Assembly: GCF_022414535.1 (NCBI RefSeq)
Contig: NZ_JADWYM010000013.1
Coordinates: 1 to 64,000, forward strand
Direction: 5' to 3'
From: Streptomyces sp. MUM 2J
GTDB taxonomy: Bacteria > Actinomycetota > Actinomycetes > Streptomycetales > Streptomycetaceae
DNA: 64,000 bases
The notes under the pieces were generated by a model that had not been told where the DNA came from, ran no database searches, and saw only the letters and a program-made list of their open reading frames with translations. The position numbers were made by a program, and so were the translations under genes. Positions 44,539 through 53,960 of this stretch are shown here, in pieces. Numbering within the stretch: position 1 is the stretch's first letter; every line of letters starts with the position of its first letter.

Positions 44539-45702
44539 ATGAGCGAGGCTGTGGCAGGGGCGGTCGCCGAGCGGTTCGCGCAGCTGTACGGCGCCGAGCC
44601 GGAGGGGGTGTGGGCGGCGCCGGGCCGGGTCAACCTGATCGGCGAGCACACCGACTACAACGACGGCTTCGTCATGCCGTTCGCGCTGCCGCACACCGCG
44701 GTCGCGGCCGTCTCCCGCCGTACGGACGGCGTACTGCGCCTGCACTCCGCGGACATCGAGGGCGGCGTCGCCGAGTTCCGGGCGGCGGATCCGGCGCCGC
44801 AGTCCGACCGCGGCTGGACGGCGTACCCGGCAGGCGTGGTGTGGGCTCTGCGGACGGCCGGGCACCCGGTGACCGGCGCTGACATCCACCTCGACTCCAC
44901 CGTCCCGGCCGGCGCCGGCCTGTCGTCGTCGGCGGCGCTGGAGGTGGTGGTGGCGCTCGCGCTGAACGACCTGTTCGAACTGGGCCTGAGGGGCTGGCAA
45001 CTGGCCCGCCTGTGCCAGCGTGCCGAGAACGTCTACGTCGGCGCGCCCGTCGGCATCATGGACCAGACCGCCTCCGCCTGCTGCGAGGCCGGGCACGCCC
45101 TGTTCCTCGACACCCGGGACCTTTCCCAGCGTCAGATCCCTTTCGACCTGGCGGCCGAGGACATGTGCCTGCTCGTCGTCGACACGCGGGTCAAGCACGC
45201 GCACAGCGAGGGCGAGTACGGCAAGCGCCGCGCCGGATGCGAGAAGGGGGCGGCCCTCCTGGGCGTCGACGCGCTGCGTGACGTGGCGTACGGCGACCTG
45301 GACGAGGCACTGGCCCGCCTCGGCGACGAGGAGGAGGTGCGCCGCCTGGTCCGCCACATCGTCACCGAGAACCACCGCGTGGAGCGGGTGGTGTCCCTGC
45401 TGACGTCCGGCGAGACCCGCGCCATCGGCCCGGTTCTCGTCGAGGGCCACGCCTCGCTCCGCGACGACTTCCGCATCTCCTGCCCCGAGCTGGACCTGGT
45501 CGTCGACACGGCGATGGCCTCCGGCGCCCTGGGCGCGCGCATGACCGGCGGCGGCTTCGGCGGTTCGGCGATCGTCCTGACCGAGGCGGCCGACGCCGAC
45601 GCGGTCACCAGGGCCGTCGAGCAGGCCTTCACCGCGGCCGGTTCCACCGCCCCCCGCGTCTTCGAGGCGGTGCCCTCGGCAGGCGCCCGCCGCCTTGGCT
45701 GA
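44539..45702 (+). CDS. galK: Galactokinase
   Basis: A 387-residue GHMP kinase. Family motifs: substrate GRVNLIGEHTDYNDGFV near 29-45, ATP loop VPAGAGLSSSAALE near 123-136, and C-terminal ARMTGGGFGGS. It phosphorylates galactose at C-1. It is the last gene of the galTEK operon; a GC-rich hairpin follows at 45718. Confidence 0.95.
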   Translation: MSEAVAGAVAERFAQLYGAEPEGVWAAPGRVNLIGEHTDYNDGFVMPFALPHTAVAAVSRRTDGVLRLHSADIEGGVAEFRAADPAPQSDRGWTAYPAGVVWALRTAGHPVTGADIHLDSTVPAGAGLSSSAALEVVVALALNDLFELGLRGWQLARLCQRAENVYVGAPVGIMDQTASACCEAGHALFLDTRDLSQRQIPFDLAAEDMCLLVVDTRVKHAHSEGEYGKRRAGCEKGAALLGVDALRDVAYGDLDEALARLGDEEEVRRLVRHIVTENHRVERVVSLLTSGETRAIGPVLVEGHASLRDDFRISCPELDLVVDTAMASGALGARMTGGGFGGSAIVLTEAADADAVTRAVEQAFTAAGSTAPRVFEAVPSAGARRLG

Positions 45703-45717
45703 GCGGGCGGGCAGGGG

Positions 45718-45745
45718 GCGCCGGGTCCGGTGCGGGACCCGGCGC
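45718..45745. terminator. Bidirectional terminator between galK and GNAT gene
   Basis: An 11-base perfect stem (GCGCCGGGTCC / GGACCCGGCGC) with a six-base loop sits between the convergent genes, 16 bases after the galK stop and 17 bases from the end of the acetyltransferase gene. There is no T-tract. Confidence 0.7.
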
Positions 45746-45761
45746 GCCCGGCCGCCTCGGC

Positions 45762-46205
45762 TCAGGCCAGCCGCTTCGTCAGCGTGTACTCCGTGACCCC
45801 CGGCGGATAGTCCTCGATCATGCCCACCACCTCGTAACCCTGCTTCCGGTAGAAGCCCGGTGCCTGGAAGTCCCAGGTCTCCAGGCGCACGTTCCGGCAG
45901 TCGCGTTCCTCGCGCGCGAGCCGCTCGGCCGCCGCCAGCAGCCGCGAGCCCAGGCCCGCCCCCCGGTGCCGCTCGTCCACCCACAGGTACGTCACGTGCA
46001 GCCACGTGGCCCAGGTGTGACCGACCAGGCCGCCCGAGAGGCCGTCGGTGCCGTCGAGGGCCCAGACGTGCAGCGGGAGTTCGCGTGCACCGACGGTGCC
46101 GCGCAGGGCGCGCAGGACCGGGGAGGCCGCCGTGTTCGTGTCCCGGAGGCGCGCGTGGAGCAGATCGCGCCGCTCCTTGCTCACTTCTGCCTCGATACGA
46201 AACAT
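45762..46205 (-). CDS. GNAT-family N-acetyltransferase
   Basis: A 147-residue acetyltransferase. The acetyl-CoA loop is VDERHRGAGLGSRLL (near 77-91), and the final strand pair includes APGFYRKQGYEVVGMIEDYPPGVTEYTLTK. The acceptor is unknown. The ATG at 46205 gives MFRIEAEVS; another ATG four codons upstream is possible. Confidence 0.85.
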   Translation of the reverse strand: MFRIEAEVSKERRDLLHARLRDTNTAASPVLRALRGTVGARELPLHVWALDGTDGLSGGLVGHTWATWLHVTYLWVDERHRGAGLGSRLLAAAERLAREERDCRNVRLETWDFQAPGFYRKQGYEVVGMIEDYPPGVTEYTLTKRLA

Positions 46206-46272
46206 GCGGCACACCATAAACGCGTCCGGCGGTCAGTTCTGCAAATAGCCTTCCGCAGGACGGTGGCAGCCC

Positions 46273-46307
46273 TAGTCTGTGAGCAGCACCGGTGGGGGCC
46301 GGTGCTG
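46273..46307 (+). promoter_or_regulatory. Promoter and leader hairpin before LuxR regulator
   Basis: A TAGTCT -10 candidate (46273-46278) is followed by a hairpin (46284-46307; nine-base arms CAGCACCGG / CCGGTGCTG with a six-base loop). If this is the promoter, the mRNA leader would be about 165 bases, long for this genome, with the hairpin at its 5' end. Confidence 0.35.
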
Positions 46308-46447
46308 ATCAGGGGGCGAGACAGTCGGGTACGGCGCCCGAAGTGGGGGTAGCGATTCCGGTGCGGCGGCGGCCGTCCGGAGGTGCGACCCTCCGGACGC
46401 CGTGCCCGCGCCGGTCGGCGTTCTCCCGGAGCAGTGGGGGGTAGTCA

Positions 46448-47215
46448 GTGGTTCGTATCCGAGTCCTGGTCGTCGACGACCACCGCATCTTCGCCGAGTC
46501 GCTCGCCGCCGCCCTGGCCGCCGAGCCCGATGTCGACGTGTCCGCGGCCGGCAGTGGCCCGGCGGCGCTGCGCTGTCTGGAGCGAGCGGCTGCCGAGGGC
46601 CGCCGCTACGACGTCGCGCTGGTCGACGCCGACCTGGGCGGCAACGTGCCAGCGGGCCGGCCCGCGGTGCCGGTGCAGGAGGGCAACGAGGACGGTCTCG
46701 TCGACGGCATCTCGCTGGTCGCCGGGGTGCGCAGCGCCCAGCCGGCCGTACGGACCGTCGTGCTCGCCGAGAAGGACGATCCGCGCCGGGCGGCGCTGGC
46801 CCTGCAGGCCGGAGCCTGCGGATGGGTCGCCAAGGACTGTTCGCTGTCGCGGCTGCTCGCCGTCATCCGGGGCGTGCTGCGCGACGAGACGCATCTGCCG
46901 CCCGCGCTGCTCACCGGGGTCCTCAGGGAACTGACCGCGGCCCGCAGGCACCGCACCGAGAGCGAGCGACTGGTCCAGTCGCTCACCCCGCGGGAGCGGG
47001 AGGTGTTGCGGTGCATGGTCGCGGGGCTGGGACGCAAGGCCGTCGCCGAACGGCTCTACCTGTCCCCGCACACCGTCCGCACCCATATGCAGAACGTGCT
47101 CGGCAAGCTCGGTGTGCACTCCACGCTCGCCGCGGTCGCCCTCGCCCGCCGGGCCGGGGTCGGACCCGCCGACCTAGCCGGGGATGTTGTCGAACGGGGC
47201 GGTCAGCTGGCGTAG
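46448..47215 (+). CDS. LuxR-family response regulator (orphan)
   Basis: A 255-residue NarL/FixJ-type regulator. The receiver has VVDDH (8-12) and a likely phosphate-accepting Asp60 in DVALVDADLGG, then an insertion of about 18 residues (NVPAGRPAVPVQEGNEDG) before the next helix. The C-terminal HTH is LTPREREVLRCMVAG to GVHSTLAAVALARR. No kinase gene is adjacent. Its last 42 bases overlap the convergent tamR gene. Confidence 0.88.
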   Translation: MVRIRVLVVDDHRIFAESLAAALAAEPDVDVSAAGSGPAALRCLERAAAEGRRYDVALVDADLGGNVPAGRPAVPVQEGNEDGLVDGISLVAGVRSAQPAVRTVVLAEKDDPRRAALALQAGACGWVAKDCSLSRLLAVIRGVLRDETHLPPALLTGVLRELTAARRHRTESERLVQSLTPREREVLRCMVAGLGRKAVAERLYLSPHTVRTHMQNVLGKLGVHSTLAAVALARRAGVGPADLAGDVVERGGQLA

Positions 47216-47671
47216 CAGCGCCGCCAGCTCGCCGCGCTGCGCGCGGGAGAGCTCGGCGAGGATCGCCCGTTCCTGGTCGAGGAGCCCGGCCAGCGCCTGG
47301 TCGGCGCGGTCGCGGCCCTCGTTCGTGAGGCGGACCAGCACGCCGCGCCGGTCGCTGGGATCCGGAAGCCGTTCCACCAGGCCCTTCTTGGTCAGGCGGT
47401 CGATGCGGTTGGTCATCGTCCCGGACGTCACCAGTGTCTGGGTCAGCAACTGGCCGGGGGAGAGCTGATAGGGCGATCCCGCGCGCCGGAGCGCGGTCAG
47501 CACGTCGAACTCCCAGGGCTCCAGCTGGTGCTCGGAGAAGGCCAGACGGCGTGCCCGATCCAGGTGCCGGGCCAGCCTGCTCACCCGGCTGAGTACCTCG
47601 AGCGGTTCCACGTCGAGGTCCGGGCGCTCCCGGCGCCACGCTGCGACCAGCCGATCGACCTCGTCCTCCAT
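47174..47671 (-). CDS. tamR: MarR-family regulator TamR
   Basis: A 165-residue winged-helix regulator; the helix-turn-helix is around LTQTLVTSGTMTNRIDRLTKKGLVERLPDPSDRRG. The gene is divergent from tam, the arrangement known in S. coelicolor, where TamR binds citrate, trans-aconitate and related ligands and controls tam and tricarboxylic acid cycle genes. The ATG at 47671 lies seven bases after a TACACT -10 box (47684 to 47679), suggesting a leaderless mRNA. A palindrome at 47707-47720 is its probable site. Confidence 0.85.
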   Translation of the reverse strand: MEDEVDRLVAAWRRERPDLDVEPLEVLSRVSRLARHLDRARRLAFSEHQLEPWEFDVLTALRRAGSPYQLSPGQLLTQTLVTSGTMTNRIDRLTKKGLVERLPDPSDRRGVLVRLTNEGRDRADQALAGLLDQERAILAELSRAQRGELAALLRQLTAPFDNIPG

Positions 47672-47706
47672 GGCGATCAGTGTAGTGGTTGTGTCGACGT
47701 GAAGTC

Positions 47707-47720
47707 TCTTGACGTCAAGA
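47707..47720. promoter_or_regulatory. TamR operator candidate (perfect palindrome)
   Basis: TCTTGACGTCAAGA is a perfect 14-base palindrome in the tamR-tam gap. It includes the TTGACG (47709-47714) that, with CAGGCT 17 bases downstream, would form the tam promoter, so bound TamR would block RNA polymerase. Confidence 0.7.
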
Positions 47721-47778
47721 TATCTACCGTGCAGGCTGGTAACCAGAGCCGCCCCGCGTCTCCGAAGGAGGCCCACCC

Positions 47779-48591
47779 ATGCCTGCTGCCACCTGGGACC
47801 CCGTGCAGTACCTGCGTCACGCCGGCCACCGCGCCCGCCCGTTCGCCGATCTCCTGGCCCGCGTCCCGGAACTCCCCGGAAAGCCGCCCCGGATCGCCGA
47901 CCTCGGCTGCGGACCGGGCCATGTCACCGCCACCCTCGCCGACCGCTGGCCCGACGCCCACGTCACCGGCTACGACAACTCGCCCGCGATGCTCGACCGC
48001 GCCGTCACCGAGCACGAGGGACCCACCCCGGGCGGTGGACGCCTCGACTTCGCCCCCGCCGACGTCCGCACCTGGACCCCCGCCGAGCCGTACGACCTGA
48101 TCATCAGCAACGCCACCCTGCAGTGGGTGGACGGGCACCTGGACCGGTTCGCCGGCTGGATCGACGCCCTCGCCCCCGGCGGCACCTTCGCCTTCCAGGT
48201 CCCCGACAACATCGACGCCCCCCTGCACGCCCTCATGCGCGAACTCGGCCGCAGCCCACGCTGGCGCGACCGCCTCGGCGACGTGCTGCGCCACGAGGAC
48301 TTCGTGCACGCCCCCGGCACGTACCTCGACACGCTCGCCCGGACCGGTTGTGAGACGGACGTGTGGCAGACGACGTACGCGCACATCCTGCCCGGCGAGG
48401 ATCCCGTCCTCGACTGGGTCAAGGGCACCGGCCTGCGCCCGGTCCTGACCGCCCTCGCCGACGACCCCGCCTCCTGCGAAGCCTTCGTCGCCGAGTACCG
48501 CGACCTGCTGCGCCGGGCCTACCCGAGCGCCCCCTACGGCACCGTCCTGCCGTTCCGCCGGCTGTTCGGCGTCGCCCGGAAGGCCGCGTGA
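47779..48591 (+). CDS. tam: Trans-aconitate 2-methyltransferase
   Basis: A 270-residue SAM methyltransferase. WDPVQYLRHAGHRARPFADLL at the start, the SAM loop IADLGCGPGHVTATLADRWP and YDNSPAML identify Tam. It methylates trans-aconitate, relieving inhibition of aconitase when iron-sulfur centres are damaged. The ATG has an excellent site (AAGGAGG). The stop overlaps the start of the VOC gene. Confidence 0.93.
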   Translation: MPAATWDPVQYLRHAGHRARPFADLLARVPELPGKPPRIADLGCGPGHVTATLADRWPDAHVTGYDNSPAMLDRAVTEHEGPTPGGGRLDFAPADVRTWTPAEPYDLIISNATLQWVDGHLDRFAGWIDALAPGGTFAFQVPDNIDAPLHALMRELGRSPRWRDRLGDVLRHEDFVHAPGTYLDTLARTGCETDVWQTTYAHILPGEDPVLDWVKGTGLRPVLTALADDPASCEAFVAEYRDLLRRAYPSAPYGTVLPFRRLFGVARKAA

Positions 48592-49184
48592 TGATCACCG
48601 CCGACCATGTGCAGCTCGCGGCGCCGCCGGGCTGCGAGGAACGGCTGCGGGCCTTCTACGTCGGCGTCCTCGGCATGACGGAGATCCCCAAACCCGCCGC
48701 GCTCGCCGCCCGCGGCGGCTGCTGGTTCCGGGCCGGCGGCGTGCGGCTGCACCTGGGCGTCGAGCAGGGCTTCCGGGCGGCGAAGAAGGCCCACCCGGGG
48801 CTGCGGGTGTCGGACATCGGTGCCTGTGCCGCCCGGCTCGCCGCCCACAACGCCCCCGTCACCTGGGACGACGCCGTCCCGGACCGGCGCCGCTTCCACA
48901 GCGAGGACCCTGTCGGCAACCGGCTGGAGTTCACCGAACAGGCGCCTCCCGCGGTGCGCCGCACCGGCGAAGCCGCCGTCGTCAGCTCTTGCGGTGCCCT
49001 ATCAGCCGCGGCTTCGGCTCCAGCCCGTCCAGGCCGTGCCACGCCAGGTTCACCAGGTGAGCCGCCACCTCGGCCTTCTTCGGACGGCGCACGTCCAGCC
49101 ACCACTGGCCGGTCAGCGCCACCATGCCGACCAGCGCCTGCGCGTACAGGGGGGCGAGTTTCGGATCGAAACCCCGGGACTTGA
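48591..49184 (+). CDS. Glyoxalase/VOC-family protein with antisense-overlapping tail
   Basis: Residues 1-125 form a single VOC (bleomycin resistance/dioxygenase-like) module: ITADHVQLAAPPGCEERLRAFYVGVLGM at the start and EDPVGNRLEFTEQ at the end, with His6 and Glu121 as metal-site candidates. The frame then runs ~70 further residues (Ala/Pro/Arg-rich) with no stop until 49184, overlapping the convergent TetR gene by about 200 bases. Most relatives stop soon after the VOC module, so the tail is probably a read-on after stop loss. The ATG lies in the tam stop (TGATG). Substrate unknown. Confidence 0.75.
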   Translation: MITADHVQLAAPPGCEERLRAFYVGVLGMTEIPKPAALAARGGCWFRAGGVRLHLGVEQGFRAAKKAHPGLRVSDIGACAARLAAHNAPVTWDDAVPDRRRFHSEDPVGNRLEFTEQAPPAVRRTGEAAVVSSCGALSAAASAPARPGRATPGSPGEPPPRPSSDGARPATTGRSAPPCRPAPARTGGRVSDRNPGT

Positions 49185-49659
49185 ACTCCTTCCCGAGGAT
49201 GTCCTCCACCTGCGTGGCGATGTCGGAGATCAGCGAGGCGAAGGAGCCCGTCGACTGCGGGATCGGCGAGTCCCGGACCAGGATGCGGAAGCCGTCGGTG
49301 GACTCCTCGATGTAGTCCAGGAGCGCGAAGGCCGCCTGTTCGAGGAGTTCGCGGGGGTGGCCGGCGGTCAGTGAGCCCGTCACCATGTCCAGCAGGCGCC
49401 GCATCTCCCGGTCCACCACCACCGCGTACAGGCCCTCCTTGCCGCCGAAGTGCTCGTACACTACCGGCTTGGAGACCCCGGCCTTCGCCGCGATCTCCTC
49501 CACCGAGGTGCCCTCGAAGCCCTTGGCCGCGAAGAGGGTGCGACCGATCTCCAGCAGCTGCTGGCGGCGCTCGGCACCGGTCATCCGGGTGCGACGCGTA
49601 CGCCGCGGCTTGTCGTTGCTGGAGGTGCTGCTGGAGTCGGTCGCCACGGCGTCAATCAT
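48982..49659 (-). CDS. TetR-family regulator of the desaturase locus
   Basis: A 225-residue repressor. The N-terminal HTH is TSVEEIAAKAGVSKPVVYEHFGGKEGLY (near 50-77) after a basic Arg/Lys tail; the ligand-binding domain follows. The ATG overlaps the stop of the desaturase gene by four bases, so both are made from one mRNA. Similar regulator-desaturase pairs control unsaturated fatty acid formation. A palindrome upstream of the desaturase (50741-50758) is a candidate operator. Confidence 0.9.
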   Translation of the reverse strand: MIDAVATDSSSTSSNDKPRRTRRTRMTGAERRQQLLEIGRTLFAAKGFEGTSVEEIAAKAGVSKPVVYEHFGGKEGLYAVVVDREMRRLLDMVTGSLTAGHPRELLEQAAFALLDYIEESTDGFRILVRDSPIPQSTGSFASLISDIATQVEDILGKEFKSRGFDPKLAPLYAQALVGMVALTGQWWLDVRRPKKAEVAAHLVNLAWHGLDGLEPKPRLIGHRKS

Positions 49660-50663
49660 GCCGCCTCGGCCGTCACCTTCCCGCGTCGGGAGCCGTCCTG
49701 GTCATCGTTGCGGCGCGAATCGATACGCGAGCGTGACGGCCAGCGCACGTCGTACGCCCAGCCCAGCTGCTCGAACCAGCGGATGAACCGCGCGGACGAG
49801 TCCAGCTGTCCGCGCTCCACCCCGTGCCGCGCCGACGTCGGGTCGGCGTGGTGCAGGTTGTGCCAGGACTCGCCGCACGACAGCACCGCCAGCCACCACA
49901 CGTTCCCCGAACGGTCCCGCGACTTGAACGGACGCTTGCCGACCGCATGGCAGATCGAGTTGATCGACCAGGTCACGTGGTGCAGCAACCCCACCCGGAC
50001 GAGTGAACCCCAGAAGAACGCCGTGAACGCGCCCCACCACGACATCGTCACCAGTCCTCCGACGAGCGGGGGCAGCGCCAGCGACACCACCGTCCACAGC
50101 ACGAACTGCCGGGACACCGCCCGCAGCGCAGGGTCCTTGATCAGGTCAGGGGCGTACTTCTCCTGCGGCGTCTGCTCCTCGTCGAACATCCAGCCGACGT
50201 GCGCCCACCACAGGCCCTTCATCAGCGCCGGAACCGTCTCCCCGTACCGCCACGGCGAGTGCGGGTCGCCCTCGGCGTCGGAGAACTTGTGGTGCTTGCG
50301 ATGGTCCGCGACCCAGCGGACCAGCGGACCTTCGACCGCCATCGAGCCCGCGATGGCCAGTGCGATCTTCAGCGGGCGCTTGGCCTTGAAGGAACCGTGG
50401 GTGAAATGACGGTGGAAACCGATGGTGATGCCGTGGCACCCGAGGAAGTAGAAGAACACCAGCAGACCGAGGTCCAGCCAGCTCACCCCCCAGCCCCAGG
50501 CCAGCGGCACCGCCGCGATCAGCGCCAGGAACGGGACGGTGATGAAGAGCAGGAGGGTGATCTGTTCGATCGAGCGCTTCTGCTCGCCGCCCAGCGTGGC
50601 GGACTGCATCGGCGCGGTGTCCGTCTTCGGGGCGTCTTCGATCACGTCGGAGCTTGCGGTCAT
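49656..50663 (-). CDS. Membrane fatty acid (acyl-CoA) delta-9-type desaturase
   Basis: A 335-residue di-iron membrane desaturase with the three histidine boxes HRHFTH, HRKHH and HNLHH (in ESWHNLHHADP) and about four membrane helices (ITLLLFITVPFLALIAAVPLAW and others). It introduces a cis double bond in acyl chains to adjust membrane fluidity. The ATG at 50663 follows CAGGGGAC. The C-terminus is highly charged. Confidence 0.93.
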   Translation of the reverse strand: MTASSDVIEDAPKTDTAPMQSATLGGEQKRSIEQITLLLFITVPFLALIAAVPLAWGWGVSWLDLGLLVFFYFLGCHGITIGFHRHFTHGSFKAKRPLKIALAIAGSMAVEGPLVRWVADHRKHHKFSDAEGDPHSPWRYGETVPALMKGLWWAHVGWMFDEEQTPQEKYAPDLIKDPALRAVSRQFVLWTVVSLALPPLVGGLVTMSWWGAFTAFFWGSLVRVGLLHHVTWSINSICHAVGKRPFKSRDRSGNVWWLAVLSCGESWHNLHHADPTSARHGVERGQLDSSARFIRWFEQLGWAYDVRWPSRSRIDSRRNDDQDGSRRGKVTAEAA

Positions 50664-50740
50664 GGGCGTCCCCTGTGGGGTCGAGGGTTGAGGGAGTTGC
50701 CGTCCGGCCGGAATCGCGGGAGCGTTCCTACGCCTGCGTA

Positions 50741-50758
50741 ACCTACGGCGTCGTAAGT
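50741..50758. promoter_or_regulatory. Inverted repeat upstream of desaturase gene
   Basis: ACCTACGGCGTCGTAAGT is an 18-base imperfect palindrome (each half matches the other except for about one base in six) about 80 bases before the desaturase ATG. TAGGTT on the minus strand inside it could be the -10 box. It is the best operator candidate for the TetR protein of this operon. Confidence 0.5.
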
Positions 50759-50951
50759 ATGGCAGCGCATCACCCGGCGGCAAGAGCCCGAGAGCCTGCG
50801 CGTCCCGACCGGCACCTATCCTTGACTCGGTCGGACAGCGCGGTCCGCTGTGAATTCTTCCCGGATGTCCCGCCCGTATGCGGCAGCCGCCGCCCGAGCC
50901 GACCTCCGGGTTCCCTCCAGACGAGCTTCAACACTGCAAGGAGCCGCACCT

Positions 50952-53693
50952 GTGAGCAGTGCCGACGACCAGAACGTGTCCACGGCGACCACCAACGCCG
51001 AGCTGCGCGCCGACATCCGCCGACTGGGTGACCTTCTCGGGGAGACTCTCGTCCGGCAGGAGGGGCCCGAGCTCCTGGACCTGGTGGAAAAGGTCCGCCG
51101 CCTCACCCGCGAGGACGGCGACGCCGCTGCCGAGCTGCTGCGCGGCACCGAACTGCAGACCGCGGCCCAGCTGGTCCGCGCCTTCTCCACGTACTTCCAC
51201 CTCGCCAACGTCACCGAGCAGGTCCACCGCGGACGGGAGCTGCGCGCCCGGCGCGCCGCCGAGGGCGGACTGCTCTCCCGCACCGCCGACCGCCTCAAGG
51301 ACGCGGACCCCGAGCACCTGCGCCAGACCGTCCGGCACCTCAACGTGCGCCCGGTCTTCACCGCCCATCCCACCGAGGCCGCGCGCCGGTCGGTCCTCAA
51401 CAAGCTCCGGCGCATCGCCGCGCTCCTGGAAGAGCCGGTCCTCGACTCCGACCGCCGGCGCCACGACACCCGGCTGGCCGAGAACATCGACCTCGTCTGG
51501 CAGACCGACGAGCTGCGCGTCGTGCGCCCCGAACCCGCCGACGAGGCCCGCAACGCCATCTACTACCTCGACGAACTCCACGCCGGCGCCGTCGGCGACG
51601 TCCTGGAGGACCTCACCGCCGAGCTGGAGCGCGTCGGCGTCACGCTCCCCGACGCCACCCGCCCCGTCACCTTCGGCACCTGGATCGGCGGAGACCGCGA
51701 CGGCAACCCCAACGTGACCCCCGAGGTCACCTGGGACGTCCTCATCCTCCAGCACGAGCACGGCATCAACGACGCCCTGGAGATGATCGACGAGCTGCGC
51801 GGCCTCCTGTCGAACTCCATCCGCTACGCCGGTGCCACCCCCGAGCTGCTGGAATCACTCCAGGCCGACCTCGAACGCCTGCCCGAGATCAGCCCCCGCT
51901 ACAAGCGCCTCAACGCCGAGGAGCCCTACCGGCTCAAGGCCACCTGCATCCGGCAGAAGCTGGAGAACACCAAGCAGCGCCTCGCCAAGGGCACCCCGCA
52001 CGAGCCGGGCCGCGACTACCTCGGCACCGGCGAGCTGCTGGCGGACCTCACCCTCGTCCAGACCTCGCTGCGCGAGCACCGCGGCGGCCTCTTCGCCGAC
52101 GGCCACCTCAACCGCATCATCCGCACCCTCGCCGCCTTCGGCCTCCAGCTGGCCACCATGGACGTCCGCGAACACGCCGACGCCCACCACCACGCCCTGG
52201 GCCAGCTCTTCGACCGCCTCGGCGAGGAGTCCTGGCGCTACGCCGACATGCCCCGCGAGTACCGCACCAAGCTGCTCGCCAAGGAACTCCGGTCCAGGAG
52301 GCCCCTCGCCCCCACCCCGGCCCCGGTCGACGCCGCCGGGGAGAAGACCCTCGGCGTCTTCCGGACGGTCAAGCGGGCGCTGGAGGTCTTCGGTCCCGAG
52401 GTCATCGAGTCCTACATCATCTCCATGTGCCAGGGCGCCGACGACGTCTTCGCCGCCGCCGTCCTCGCGCGCGAGGCCGGCCTGCTCGACCTGCACGCCG
52501 GCTGGGCGGAGATCGGCATCGTGCCGCTGCTGGAGACCACCGACGAGCTCAGGGCCGCCGACACCATCCTCGAGGAGATGCTCTCCGACCCGTCCTACCG
52601 GCGCCTGGTCGCGCTCCGGGGCGACGTGCAGGAGGTCATGCTCGGCTACTCCGACTCCTCCAAGTTCGGCGGCATCACCACCTCGCAGTGGGAGATCCAC
52701 CGCGCCCAGCGCCGGCTGCGCGACGTCGCCCACCGCTACGGTGTGCGGCTGCGCCTCTTCCACGGCCGCGGCGGCACCGTCGGCCGCGGCGGCGGCCCCT
52801 CCCACGACGCCATCCTCGCCCAGCCCTGGGGCACCCTGGAGGGCGAGATCAAGGTCACCGAGCAGGGCGAGGTCATCTCCGACAAGTACCTCATCCCGTC
52901 CCTGGCCCGGGAGAACCTGGAGCTGACGGTGGCCGCGACCCTGCAGGCCTCCGCCCTGCACACCGCGCCCCGCCAGTCCGGCGAGGCCCTCGCCCGCTGG
53001 GACGCCGCCATGGACGTGGTCAGCGACGCCGCCCACGCCGCCTACCGCCGCCTGGTCGAGGACCCCGACCTGCCCGCCTACTTCTTCGCCTCCACCCCCG
53101 TCGACCAGCTCGCCGAGCTGCACCTGGGGTCCCGGCCCTCGCGCCGTCCCGACTCCGGCGCCGGCCTCGACGGCCTGCGCGCCATCCCGTGGGTGTTCGG
53201 CTGGACCCAGTCCCGGCAGATCGTCCCCGGCTGGTTCGGCGTCGGCTCCGGCCTGAAGGCACTGCGCGAGGCCGGCCTGGACACCGTCCTGGAAGAGATG
53301 CACGAGCAGTGGCACTTCTTCCGCAACTTCATCTCCAACGTCGAGATGACCCTGGCCAAGACCGACCTGCGCATCGCCCAGCACTACGTCGACACCCTGG
53401 TGCCGGACGAGCTCAAGCACGTCTTCGACACCATCAGGACCGAGCACGAGCTCACCGTCCAGGAGGTGCTGCGCGTCACCGGCGAGGCGGGACTCCTCGA
53501 CCACGAGCCCGTGCTGAAGCAGACCTTCTCCATCCGCGACGCCTACCTGGACCCGATCTCCTACCTCCAGGTCACCCTGCTCAAGCGCCAGCGCGACGCG
53601 GCCGCGGCCCGGGAGGAGGCCGACCCGCTGCTGTCGCGGGCCCTGCTGCTGACCGTGAACGGCGTGGCGGCCGGCCTGCGCAACACCGGCTGA
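50952..53693 (+). CDS. ppc: Phosphoenolpyruvate carboxylase
   Basis: A 913-residue enzyme that forms oxaloacetate from PEP and bicarbonate to refill the TCA cycle. Motifs: [13 protein letters not shown] (catalytic His), [31 protein letters not shown] and [14 protein letters not shown], with the QNTG-like C-terminus ending RNTG. The GTG at 50952 follows AAGGAG. A strong hairpin terminator stands 50 bases after the stop. Confidence 0.97.
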   Translation: MSSADDQNVSTATTNAELRADIRRLGDLLGETLVRQEGPELLDLVEKVRRLTREDGDAAAELLRGTELQTAAQLVRAFSTYFHLANVTEQVHRGRELRARRAAEGGLLSRTADRLKDADPEHLRQTVRHLNVRPVFTAHPTEAARRSVLNKLRRIAALLEEPVLDSDRRRHDTRLAENIDLVWQTDELRVVRPEPADEARNAIYYLDELHAGAVGDVLEDLTAELERVGVTLPDATRPVTFGTWIGGDRDGNPNVTPEVTWDVLILQHEHGINDALEMIDELRGLLSNSIRYAGATPELLESLQADLERLPEISPRYKRLNAEEPYRLKATCIRQKLENTKQRLAKGTPHEPGRDYLGTGELLADLTLVQTSLREHRGGLFADGHLNRIIRTLAAFGLQLATMDVREHADAHHHALGQLFDRLGEESWRYADMPREYRTKLLAKELRSRRPLAPTPAPVDAAGEKTLGVFRTVKRALEVFGPEVIESYIISMCQGADDVFAAAVLAREAGLLDLHAGWAEIGIVPLLETTDELRAADTILEEMLSDPSYRRLVALRGDVQEVMLGYSDSSKFGGITTSQWEIHRAQRRLRDVAHRYGVRLRLFHGRGGTVGRGGGPSHDAILAQPWGTLEGEIKVTEQGEVISDKYLIPSLARENLELTVAATLQASALHTAPRQSGEALARWDAAMDVVSDAAHAAYRRLVEDPDLPAYFFASTPVDQLAELHLGSRPSRRPDSGAGLDGLRAIPWVFGWTQSRQIVPGWFGVGSGLKALREAGLDTVLEEMHEQWHFFRNFISNVEMTLAKTDLRIAQHYVDTLVPDELKHVFDTIRTEHELTVQEVLRVTGEAGLLDHEPVLKQTFSIRDAYLDPISYLQVTLLKRQRDAAAAREEADPLLSRALLLTVNGVAAGLRNTG

Positions 53694-53741
53694 CGCCGGC
53701 GCGCGGGACGGGGGATCCGGACGCGGGTCCGTCACCCACGG

Positions 53742-53786
53742 ATACGGCGGTGCCCCCGGGGACGAACCCCGGGGGCACCGCCGTAT
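53742..53786 (+). terminator. Strong terminator of ppc
   Basis: A perfect 20-base stem (5' arm 53742-53761, 3' arm 53767-53786) closes a five-base ACGAA loop. It is the most stable hairpin in the window. No T-tract follows. Confidence 0.9.
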
Positions 53787-53960
53787 GGCCGTATCGTTCG
53801 GCCGCCGGCCGCGTCCTGCCCGGGGCTGGGTCTCCCGCCACCGTACGGGCGTCGGGAGCGCCCGCGTGTGCCGGTCCTGCAGCGCCGGTCACCGTTCGGC
53901 CGTCTCCCGGTCAGGGCACCGGCACGGACCCGGGAGGCCGGTGGGCCCGTGAGGAGGCGG

